DNA of 64,000 bases, taken from assembly GCA_001566295.1 (NCBI GenBank), contig KQ964245.1:1617524-1681523 (forward strand). Direction: 5' to 3'. A model generated the notes under the pieces. It did no database searches, was not told the DNA's origin, and saw only the letters and a list, made by a program, of their open reading frames with translations. The translations under genes were made by a program, and so were the position numbers. The first letter of the stretch is position 1; the number at the start of each line of letters is the position of its first letter. This DNA is from Microdochium bolleyi (Eukaryota; Ascomycota; Sordariomycetes; Xylariales; Microdochiaceae). Below are positions 1 through 10,267 of this stretch, piece by piece.

Positions 1-196
1 CGAGCAGGAAACCTACTCCCGCCAGTAGTATGAAGTCATAGTTACGCCAGACGCGTTGGGCGCGACGGTAGAGCAGCTTGCCGGTGATGATGGAGGTCGT
101 CATGAGCAGAGCCGCGACTGTGATCGACGCGAGGATGGCGCTGTGGTCCTCGTCGCGCAGCCCGAGGAAGGCATCCGCCTGCGGCGGAGCACTCAT
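1..196 (-). CDS. N-terminus of a fungal integral membrane protein (partial, runs off left edge)
   Basis: Reading the minus strand from an ATG at 196 gives 65 codons without a stop up to the window edge. The protein starts MSAPPQADAFLGLRDEDHSA, followed by a hydrophobic helix at about residues 24-38, a basic stretch (KLLYRRAQRVWR) and then the start of a second hydrophobic segment (FILLAGVGFLL). A short acidic extracellular start, a first helix, a basic loop and a Tyr-Asp before helix two is the layout of the large fungal rhodopsin-like integral membrane family (PTH11-related and CFEM-less proteins). That family link is inference from about 65 residues only. The rest of the gene, including any introns, lies outside the window, so function cannot be stated. 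Confidence 0.55.
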   Translation of the reverse strand, partial: MSAPPQADAFLGLRDEDHSAILASITVAALLMTTSIITGKLLYRRAQRVWRNYDFILLAGVGFLL

Positions 197-2865
197 GGTG
201 ACGGTACCTGGGAGGTTGCGAAGAACTGGACAGTCGCGACAGCATATACAAGCCTGAAGTGTGAGCTGGGACAGTGCAAGACTGCACAGAGTCGCGTTTA
301 GCTAGCCTGAATACCTGACCGTACTCAGTCCTGACGCATCACACAATAGCCAACGACTCTCGAGGGGGGCCACTGTTTATAACATTCAGCGTACCTTGGC
401 ACATCATAAGAATGCCTTTTCATCTTGGTGGAATGAGTCGCAGGACCGTCCCTGCACAACCCTCCTGAGGAAGCACGCGAGTGAGAGACGGGAACTCTTG
501 AGACCTGGGCACAATCCGGGACCAACATCGCTTCTCAACCACCCTGGACAAGATCATATCCAAGGCGAGCAAGGAGCTCCCAGCACCTTGCCTTGGCGTC
601 GCGTGAGAGAGCAAGAGAAGGAACCCCCCCCCCCCCCTCGGCACCGTCGAGTACACTTCATTGCCGTGTGTTGCCTTGTTGCAACTACTAATCTGCCTCC
701 GCCCAACGTCACAGCGCCCCTGCGCAGATGGGACTTGGGTCTATGAAGCACAGTTCACCGCTCGCCAGGCTTTCGAGGCCGCGCAAAGTCTCGCAACCGC
801 GACCAACAAGTTGGTCGTTGCCCAACAGGCAGGGATCTGTCGTACTGGAGATACCAGCACTGTATCTAATGAAAGTCCGCCACTCTATCTGAAGAGTCTC
901 GTGCGATCATGAGTCACCCATGCTTGCAAGTTCGATCCGGATGGATGTGCTTGACACGCCTGGAGCTGGTGCGTCCCTGATTCGTGGTAGTGTTGCCTGA
1001 TAGTCTCGGGAGAGCTCGAGGCGAGGATTGAGGAGGGCGCCCCAGCTGTGATCTCGAGCGTGCTCGCCCAAGGGGGACGGACCGTGCCTAGGGCATGCGA
1101 ACCCTTACAGGCCGGGAATGACCACTGGTGGGCTGGGATCATTAGTCAATACTTGATCGAGCGCGTTCAGGGTTTCAGATGCAGATGCAGTTGGTTCCCT
1201 TTTCATCGGGATGGGCTGATTGTCAATCCATGGTCCTTGCAATCCAGCCATTGCATGACTCTGGCCTTTCATGCATTGTTTGCTCTGGTGGCTTCATGCA
1301 TTCGCAAAATCCGGGACAAAGTAGGACAACAGAATTGTGAGGATGATGGGCACTTGCCGCCGCGGAGAAGCAAGCGCGACGTTGTTAATCATTGTCTCAA
1401 CTCTTGTACTATCAAAGATCAGCCTTCGGCATGTTCGAAAAAGGTATTGCTCTTTGATTATCCTGCATCCCCTTGGTCAGCTCCTGATCGCACGGCGACC
1501 CTGTCGCATGTCGGGTCGATTAGGTGACTGTGTCTCACGGGAGCCTGGGTGATATTCGGTGATTGAACTTCGGCCAAAGCAGGGAAGATTACCCAGCAAA
1601 TTTGGGAGGAGACACCGCCGAAGACCGCCCAATTGGGAGTTCAAGGAAGGGTCCGGCTCGCGACATGGTGTGTGAACAACACGGGATAATGATACCACAG
1701 GTCCGATCTAGGCTGCAATACAGTCTGTGTGCCATGACCTGCAGCAGGCTGGGGTTGTGGTGGCTGCGCTTCAGACTGTGCGCGGGATGAGCTTGGCGGC
1801 CACGAAGACCCGCGAGTGTCTGTCCTATCGCAGACCACATAGATTCAGTTTCGACAAGGGGTTCTCGGGAGGCTTTGAGCTCAGTGGGTAAGACCAATTG
1901 ATCCTTGCCTTCGCATCGGTCGGCTTGACACTTCCGTGATCCGGCCAGACAGGGGCATTTAAAATCCTTGTCTGGGAGCATCCTTGTTAAAATGCAGAGG
2001 GGAATAATGTGCCGTGATTCTCGAGCGTGGGGTTTTGGGTAAGCAGTCTGTGTTGGAAAACACGGGGACGGTGCTGATTGTCTCCTGTGCGGCTTGGCTC
2101 TGCCTTCTGACCTTTACCGTAGTCGATTCCGGAATTACTTTGAGATAACAAGAGGTTGTGTTTATCGTCCTGCATCGAGACTTAATGGCAAAAGAGAAGC
2201 GCTGGTTTTCTTTGACCACAGTCATTTCACGCTCTGTCTTTGGACATGGCTGTCACAAACACAGCTATAACCTGCAGCGGCGCATTGTTTCACAATCTAC
2301 GTACATTATGAATAAGAATTGCCATTAAGTCTCACTGCGCAAGATCCTGGACTCCTCCTCCTGCCAAGCAAAGAAAATAGAGGCTGTCCATGGGATTTCA
2401 GGAACTGACACACACCTTGGACATAACCGACCCCCAGGGATTATGCCATTCGGCTCACTACGGCCAACAAACATATGTTCAGCTCCAACGCCTTGAACTT
2501 GGCACCGACTCTAGGCTCATTTCGATCCTGGAGGTATAAGCTGTCCCTAGACATCCCCTGTAACATCACTAGGGTTCGGCCTGTCGTCCCACTCATGTAT
2601 AACAAGCGAGACAACCAACATACATGTATTGCCACCTTACTGCAGGCTGGGCTCTCTTAAAGGTACTTTTGGTCCCTCGTGTTCTCCGTGTCTCTGTTTC
2701 GATGCTACCACGCTTGTTGTGATGGTTCCCTGGGCCGCAAACCCCCCCTTTCCTCACATTTTCTGGGTTTGCGTGGGACTATTTCGAGGTAGCACAATTG
2801 CTTGGGCAACCCCTGGCAGACACTGAAAGAGACTCCCTTCTCATACGACCTCGACAGCAGTCACA
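197..2865. other. Intergenic region between divergent membrane protein genes
   Basis: No gene supported here. The open frames are short, overlap on several strands and show no recognisable protein features. It must hold the promoters of the left-edge gene (reading left) and of the permease (reading right). A run of 14 C lies at 624-637. The stretch close to the permease start (about 2640-2860) is pyrimidine-rich, as usual for fungal leaders. Confidence 0.6.
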
Positions 2866-4700
2866 ATGTTGAGCACTAAAATCGAGATGACGGACCTCAA
2901 GAGGCCGGCACACGAGGAAACGACTATGTCGGTCGCGGACCGCGAGGCTGCTTCCTACGTTGAGAAGCAGACTCGAACTCGAAGATTGTTCTCGATGCCC
3001 CAGATTTTCTGCTTTTCGCTGATGTACATGGCTACGTGGACTGGCCTTGGAATGTGAGTGCGAGTCTTTCAAGAACGCGGTCGGCTGGAGACGGCACGGA
3101 GAATACAGAAGTTAATGTGTCATAATCAAACTAACAGGAATATGTTCTTCGCTCTACTCAACGGTGGGCCGGCTGCCTTTCTCTTCAACTTCATCTTGGC
3201 CGTCTGCGGTGCAATGGCTCAAGCACTCTCCATGGGCGAGCTAGCATCTCTTCTTCCCCTTGCCGGCGCCCAATACTATTGGACCTTCCATTTCGCACCA
3301 CCCAAGTATAAGATGCTCTTGACTTGGCTGTCCGGCTGGGCGACCTGGATCGGATATATCGGGGCCCTGGCTGGAGTACTTAACTCGACCGCTCTCCTGT
3401 ACGAAGCCGCTATCCAGATAAACAACCCCGGCTACGAGAGTGGTGGTTGGCACACGGCCGTGATCGGGATCGCTATCCTCACGTTCCTGACTATCTCGAA
3501 TGTATGGCTTTTCCGACTGGTACCCTGGTTCGAGCTTATCGTCGGTGTCCTTAATATCGCTTTCTTCTTCGTCACTATTGCTGTTCTCTGGGTTATGTCG
3601 CCTCGCAACCCCGCAAGTATGCTTGTAACGACGGCAAAGTTCTCAAACTGGGATAGCGATTTCATCTCGTGGAACGTGGGAATGCTGACTTCCGTCTGGA
3701 TGTTTGTTGGTAAGAAGGCAATGACAACTACCTGTGCCTGTAAAGTACCATACTGACTGCTAACGTACCTAGGCCTCGAATCGGTAGTCCACATGGGCGA
3801 GGAGACGAAGAACTCCAAAGAGGCCGCCCCCAAGGCCATCATCTGGGCACTTTCCACCAACGGTATCCTCGGCGTGATCATCATCATCACACTCGTCGTA
3901 CGTAGATCGACCAGAATCACTTATCTGAGCATGACTAACATATTCTTGCAGATCTGCATGCCTCCGCTCGAGGACCTGATTGCATCGCCCTACCCCTTCT
4001 TCTACCTCATCGAAACAGCGACGGGCTCCAAGTCCATCATGACAGTACTGGCCTGTGGGTTCTGCTGCATATCCACTGGCTGCTCCATGTCCCTCTACTC
4101 CTCGGCGACTCGCATGACCTGGGCCTGGGCGAGAGACGGCGGCCGTAAGTCTTCGCCACCGCAGCGGCACCGCTATACCATGTGGAAGCCCCCCTGCTAA
4201 CATATTCGCGTGCCTGTCAAGTCCCTTACTACTTCGGCCACGTTGACGGCACTCGCCGTGTCCCGATCAGAGCCGTGTTGCTTACATGCCTGGTCGTGAC
4301 GCTGCTGGTGCTCTTCAACCTCAACTCGTCTGCCTTTATCGCCCTGGGAGCCATTACGTCTCTCTCATCCTTTGCACTGTCCTTCACGTACGCCATCGTG
4401 ATCGGAGTCATCCTCTACGTCCGTTCCACGACCGGCATGCCGGAGTCGCAGTGGACCATCGGCCGCTGGGGCATGCCGGTCAACGTCTTCGCCCTGGTCT
4501 ACACGCTGTACATCATGATCTGGCTGCCGTTCCCGACCGACGTCCCCGTCACGGCCGCGACCATGAACTACAGCGGGCCGGTCTTTGTGGGCATCATGGC
4601 GGTCGCGATGGGAGGCTGGTTCCTGTGGGCCAGGAAGAATTGGGCTGGTCCTAACCAGGCTATCGTCGACTTCGTCCTGCGTAGCGAGGGCAAGCAGTGA
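2866..4700 (+). CDS. APC-superfamily permease (amino acid / GABA / choline transporter type)
   Basis: Five exons give 518 residues: 2866-3053, 3138-3709, 3773-3897, 3952-4144 and 4222-4700. Reading phase is kept at all four junctions and each intron has GT..AG ends. The protein has a hydrophilic N-terminus of about 50 residues followed by some twelve hydrophobic segments. The region from SMGELASLLPLAGAQYYW through LSGWATWIGYIGALAG is typical of fungal GABA/choline/polyamine-type permeases (Uga4/Hnm1 group), as is ESVVHMGEETKNSKEAAPKA, the conserved loop after helix 6. Such proteins import small amines or amino acids across the plasma membrane by proton symport. The true substrate cannot be read from sequence. 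Length is normal for the family (about 500-550). ATG 2866 is the first in frame; an in-frame Met at residue 8 is a possible alternative. It converges with the next gene on the minus strand. Confidence 0.9.
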
Positions 4701-5247
4701 TCCATGGGCCTTGAAGCTGCTTCGGGCCAGCTACAGACGAGGGCCGCTACAAAGAGCCGAGAATATACCGCGTCGTGTGTCGCGTCGGATTCGCGGATAG
4801 CAGCAGCATTGCTCTGTTGCCTGGCTGATACGAAAGAATCTCAAGTTTGCTCCGTACATCCACACATAGGCTATACGTGATCTGACGTCGGAAATAATTT
4901 GTGCCACAATATGCTCGACACTTCTTGTATCATGAGTACCGGCTTTGACTATTCTTCATTGTCACAATCGAGTTACTGGGACACCGCTGGTTTGGAGGCA
5001 TTCATAAACCATCTCCGTACTCTGGGGTTTCATGCTGCTCTCGAGCCGCTTTTCGACTGTGTTCAGCCACCAAATTCCGCAAATACAAACAAGAACGCAC
5101 TTTTACTCCCATCCTCTTGTGCATCGTTGCCATAAAAACAATAACAGCATCCAACCACTGATGTGCTTCAGACGTCCGGCGTCTTTGCAGTGACTAGCAG
5201 GAGTCTATCGTTGAGTAAACGGTCGTCACCCCGCGACCAACAGCGCA
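4701..5247. other. Convergent intergenic region (3' ends)
   Basis: Lies between the stop of the permease (+) and the stop of the membrane protein gene (-). It should contain both 3' untranslated regions. No gene or repeat seen. Confidence 0.6.
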
Positions 5248-6896
5248 TCATGGATCTGAGAAGGGGTTTGGCGGGCCGGAGCTCTCCGTGGTCGCAGCAC
5301 TGGGCCGGCGCGGCGAGGAGGGAGGCGAGACCATGAGCGCCAGTGGCGACGTCGGCTGCGGTGACCCCGGCGGCGACTTCGGCAGTCGCGGCAGCGGACT
5401 CCACGGCGGAGGAGTCCTGCAGCTTCTCAAGCTCCGGAGGCTGGTGTTGCTATGGTTCTTGACCATGACGGGGGGTGGAATACTGAGTGGCCAGCTCCCG
5501 GGTGCCTTGCATCCTTGGGCACTGTCACGTGTCCCGGGCTTCTCTGTCGCCCCGAGAGCTGCAGAGTCCACCGGCGTGCCTAGGCCCGTTGACGAGATCG
5601 TCTTTTCTGAGCCCAGGAGTTCTAGGATCACGAGGTCGGTGCGTTTCATCTCCCCCGCACTAGACTTCGTGTTTAAAGAGCCATGCGGCGAGTTGTCCCG
5701 GGAGCCGCCAATCGGGAGGATCCTGCGTTCGGACAGCCGTAGAGGCGGCTTCGATCCTCGCCCCCGCGAAGGCTCAGTGTTGAGGGAAGCAGACAGGACG
5801 AGTCTGGTCTCCGAATCACTCGAAGGGACGTCGACAGAGTACCCTTCAAAGAATGCGCGAGATGCTGAAGCTGCTGTCGTGCTGACCCCGAAGTCTGGGC
5901 TCTCAGCACGTAGCCGACGACGCCGTAGAGAGCACAGGACGATAGCCACCAGGAGCCCTGCCGCAAAGATTGTCCCGGCAATGATTGCGGCTCTTGTGCC
6001 CTCGGGAAGCAATGGAAGTTGCGCACTGCTAATGTTGATTCCGCCCGTTGCTGTCGCGGAAGGCAAAGAAACGGAAGGGTGTACCTGCCCTGATGTGTCT
6101 GGGTGTTCGCCAAAAGGAGTTCTTGACACGACATCCAGTGCCACGGTTTGCCGCGGTGACTTTGTTGAACCAGAGATTATCATTGATGTCGTAACTTGTG
6201 CCGCCAGAGTCGCATAGGTGATTGGATTCGTGGTCGTCGTGCGGCTGGCAGGCTGTTGAAATGTACTCGACCTTGCGGTGAACTCTCCCATGACATTGAC
6301 GGATATAACAGGTTCGTCAGGTACAGGAAAGCTTGCTGGCAGAACATGTGTCGCCGAGCAAGGGACCCAGAAAGAAGACGTATTATCCGATGCGGAGCAA
6401 GTAAATCCAGGAGGTGGTGGACCTGGATCATGAATATCAAAATAGCCGAGGCTGGAATCCATTAGTAGAGCTGTGAGGACGACCCATCTCATGAGGGGAG
6501 ATTGGCAAAAGAACATACTTCTGGCAGGATGTGATGACATGGTCGACACTGTCTTTGATTATGTCAGTGTGCCTCGAGCATGCCGATATATTATTGTAAA
6601 AACCCACTACTTTGCCCAGGCGGAGCGGATGCCGGAAGTTGAAGACCACAAAATGTCATATCGCAACAATAGAGAGACCACAGGTCAGTTGCGGCGCCAG
6701 TCTGAACAGTTGGACAGATCTGCGCCATAGTAGCTTCCTGAGGGAACACCCCAGGACTTCTGACACCGACGTAGTGAGAAACGCAAGCTGCCATACACGC
6801 AGTGCGATCATTGAGGCCGAAGTGAGAGGGTACTGTCGAGGTGTCAGGTCCACCATTGCTGGGACTGTTGCAGTCTGCGCGCTTAGGTCGTTTCAT
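5248..6896 (-). CDS. Cysteine-rich single-pass (type I) membrane protein; 5' end uncertain
   Basis: The large 3' exon (6451 down to 5248) reads LGYFDIHDPGPPPPGFTCSA, then a Ser/Thr-rich stretch, one transmembrane helix (AAIIAGTIFAAGLLVAIVLC) with a basic stop-transfer RRRRLR, and a cytosolic tail rich in Ser and Pro. Upstream splice signals add two exons in phase: a 34-base exon (6552-6519, about SVDHVITSCQ) and an exon from 6896 to 6611 or 6608 holding many cysteines (RTACMAACVSHY, TDLWSLYCCDMTFCGLQ). The intron 6518-6452 has a perfect CTACTAAT branch point. The joined ectodomain with paired Cys, then GYF.I.DPGPPPP and a helix with a tail is a layout common in Pezizomycotina surface proteins of unknown function. 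The Met at 6896 has no signal peptide, so another exon probably exists upstream; a hydrophobic start at 7165 (MIPFTVGGLLVLCSS) is a candidate. From 6896 the product is 508-509 residues. Confidence 0.68.
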
Positions 6897-8375
6897 GCTG
6901 GACTACTCTGTGAGATATGATGAGATCACAGCTTGATCAGACACTGGCGGAGCGTGTAGTTGTCAAGCCGTGAATTGGTCGAGCTCCGAGTGCTAGGATT
7001 CAACGACAATAACGAATGTGCCAACGAGCGTAAGTTGAATGGATCAAGACAAGGAAAATACATGCGGTGTGCGCCGAGGACGTTTGAAGACGACTCTTGA
7101 CCGCTGCCCGGACCAACTCTTGAACTGCACAAAACCAAGAGTCCTCCAACAGTGAATGGTATCATGTCTGTGATCGTAGTTGTGCACGCTCTAGGGCTAT
7201 GGACCCCTTTAAGTGCTCCCGCAGGCACCCTGCATCGTGCAGTGGTAGATGCATAAAACGCAGCCTCCTTCGGACATCTCAGGCAGCGGAAACTTGGAAC
7301 ACGATACTCGCGGAGGATAACTACCAAGGAGACTGGGCAAAGCTCCCACCACCTGCGTGACAAGCCATTCTCTGTGTTTCACGAGCTGCCGGGTGCCGCA
7401 GTCTACACGAGAACGGAGCTCGTATCAAGATTCTGGTACGCGAGACTGGTGTTGCTGTCATGGGCCAGACGTCCTGCAGGTAGCCGAGACTTGGCCGTTG
7501 AAAGATGTTTCCCGCAGAGGGCTGTTTCGTGTTCGCATGGCGAAACCAGCACAGAGATTGTGCCAATGAAGCACAGCGTGCTCCACCCAGGTTCTCCTGG
7601 GATTTAGCCGTTCGTGCTGGAGTTGGCTTGTAGTCACGACGAGACCGTAACAAGGGACAATTACACATCAATCGTCAACTGACATCGCAGCATTGCCAAG
7701 ATATATCAACAGAGGTATCTGACATGACCGACACAGACAAAGACATTGGAGATCGAGTGGTACGTGACAGGGGATTGCCGACTTGCCAACCCACGGTTCT
7801 GATGGAAGAGCTCCTGATGCATTGCTCAGAGCACGGCTTGGAGTCGTCCACAGCCGTGGTCTGTGAGACATGGCCAACCGGACAATGGGCCGAAATCCGC
7901 GGAGGCTCTCAAAGTACCGTGTATCAAGTGGGCAGTACTGGCCTATGGCAGGAGGCTCTGGGGTTGTGGTGGCACCTGGCGAAGGGGTGAGAACGACCCG
8001 CAGACGACTCGGCGTGATGGTGGCCGCGAGGATGTGATGCCGAGCTGTGCATCCACTTCCGCGTGTGTTGTATGAAGACGCCCGGCCTACGCGGCCTGAC
8101 AAATCACTATATAATGACATCAGGCAATTGTGGTGGGGCATTCCGTGAGCGGTATGGGAAAGAGCAACCCGATGCCCACTCGCCGTGCCTGCCGACGCCG
8201 GCGGCGGGATAGAGTTCACCCCACGGGCAATGGCGGCATGGGGCGACAGAGAGGGAACGAGGCTCGTGGGGTCAATGACATAAGTCGACAGCAGAGGGGC
8301 ACTTTCCAGTCTGCCTTGTGACCGTTCACAGCTCTCTCTACGCCACGCTCACCAACACAAAGCAAATCCACCATC
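6897..8375. other. Divergent intergenic region between the membrane protein and the reductase
   Basis: Probably includes the missing first exon(s) of the minus-strand membrane protein gene (candidate signal-peptide start at 7165) and the promoters of both genes. No independent gene is supported: the 183-codon minus frame at 7668-8219 has no domain-like composition. Confidence 0.5.
8108..8115 (+). promoter_or_regulatory. Candidate TATA box of the reductase gene
   Basis: TATATAAT lies about 260 bases before the start codon at 8376 and is followed by a C/A-rich leader near 8330-8375. Position fits a core promoter with a long leader, but this is a short motif without other support. Confidence 0.25.
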
Positions 8376-9592
8376 ATGACTAAAGTCCTCCTCACAGGTT
8401 CGTGTTTGTGCCAAAAGAGCTCTTCGGCGGCATGCCCATACTTTGTCCCCCCCACCATCATTGCGGATGAGGCCCCCTCGAGGGAGCCATATTCGTGGAG
8501 AGACCATGGCTAACGACTTCAACTGGACACAGGCGGTTCTGGCTTCATCGCCGGTAGGTAACACTGCATGACGCCGTCCGTCCGCCCAACGTCTCGCAAG
8601 CTGACCTGTCTCTCGCAGCCCATGCTCTCGAGCTTCTGCTGCAGCGAGGCTACGAGGTCGTCACCACTGTCCGTTCCGAGGACAAGGCCTCTAAAATCCG
8701 GGAGGCACACCCTGGCGCCAAGCTGACTGTCGCCATTGTCCCTGACATCGCACAGCCCGACGCGTTCGACCAGGTTGTGCAGACTCCTGGCATCGACTAT
8801 GTCCTTCACACCGCCAGCCCCTTCCACTACAAGTGGAAAGATGCCAAGTCGGAGCTGCTCGAGCCGGCTATTGTTGGCACCACATCCATCCTCCGCGCGG
8901 TCAAGCAGTATGCCCCGTCGGTCAAGCGCGTAGTGGTCACCTCTTCATTCGCCTCGATCCTCAGCGATGCTGGCCTGCAGGACCCCAACAAGGTCTTCAG
9001 CGAGAGCGACTGGAACCCCAACACTTACGAGGACGGCATTACTGGCACTCCGGCTACCAGTTACCGTGTGTCCAAGACGCTTGCCGAGAAGGCTGCGTGG
9101 GACTTCATTGCCAACGAGAAGCCCAACTTCGACCTGGCTACAATCTGCCCACCACTCGTCTTTGGTCCTGTTGTCCACCACCTTAACAACCTCGAGTCCA
9201 TCAACACCAGCAACGGCCGTTTTGTGGATCTTGTCCAGGGCAAGTGGCAGGAGGAAATCCCCGCGACCGGTGTCTACTTCTGGGTGGACGTCCGCGACGT
9301 CGCAGCTGCCCACGTCAATGCTCTGGAAAAGTCCGAGGCTGGTGGCAAGCGCTTCTTCACTGTCGCGCCAGAGATCTTCAACAACCGGGAGCTAGTTTCC
9401 GTGGTGAAGAAGAACTTCCCTGAGTACGAGAAGAAGTTGCCAGGAGACAATGTCAAGGGCGGCACTTATCCTGAGGGTGGTGTCTATAAGGCAGACAATT
9501 CCCGGGCCTCAAAGGTTCTGGGCATTGACTGGATCCCATTCGAGAAGTCCGTGGTAGACACTGTTAAGAGCTTGAAGCCGCACGGTATCTGA
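8376..9592 (+). CDS. Extended short-chain dehydrogenase/reductase (Gre2/ketoreductase type)
   Basis: Three exons, 8376-8397, 8533-8553 and 8619-9592, join in phase to 338 residues, normal for the family. The first two exons are only 22 and 21 bases and together carry the dinucleotide-binding turn: MTKVLLTGGSGFIAAH. Downstream are TTVRSEDKA (NADPH-favouring Arg after strand 2), VLHTASPFHY, VVTSSFASI (catalytic Ser region) and YRVSK, the catalytic Tyr-x-x-x-Lys at about residue 167. This is the subfamily of yeast Gre2 methylglyoxal/isovaleraldehyde reductase, dihydroflavonol reductase and cinnamoyl-CoA reductase. The enzyme probably reduces a small aldehyde or ketone with NADPH in the cytosol; the substrate is not predictable. 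An internal ATG at 8777 would lose the Rossmann motif and is not the start. Confidence 0.9.
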
Positions 9593-10267
9593 AATACTGC
9601 CGTGGTGAGGCTGAAAGTCATAGGACAAGACGAATTCTCATCTTAGCCATGCCATAATCAAAATCGCGTAAGATGCACTAACAGGCAACTCGGTCGGTAC
9701 TGATGAAATTGGTCGTGGTCGTGAGTGTTGGTGTTGTGCAATTGCCAGAAAGAAAGCGACCCTGAGGGCTCCAACGCGTTGGCGTGCACGTCACAGAGTT
9801 CCCGGCAAGTCGTGATTGTGATTTGGTGACCGAATGACGCCGAAACTCCGAGAACTGGACCCTGAGTAGTATCGATAAGCCCCCACGGCCCGCCAGAGCT
9901 CCCCGCGTGCTTAGGTCATCGGCCTTGCTGCTGCCTCATCAGTCCTATGCGGCGTGAGCAAACATCCAAGCGGCTCTCTTCGCATTCAGCCCGAGTGTTG
10001 CCTGTTTGCACGATCGCTCCGAATCACGCAATATTCTGGAGGAGACCCGGAAGTTGCCGTACACGATCTCCGTTGCCCCGATTAAATACGGACACTGCCA
10101 CGGCGACATATCACATCAACTGCTTTGACGATCACTCGAGCTTAGCACGCCTGGGCACTCCGAAAGCGCAGCAGTAGTCCACAACCAAGGCATCGACTCG
10201 CGACACGCAGATGAGCACGACAGCCTGTCGCATGATACCATAAGCAAGCGGTTCTTCTTATAACATC
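9593..10267. other. Intergenic region upstream of UFD2
   Basis: Contains the reductase 3' untranslated region and the UFD2 promoter. No gene, repeat or RNA gene seen. Confidence 0.6.
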
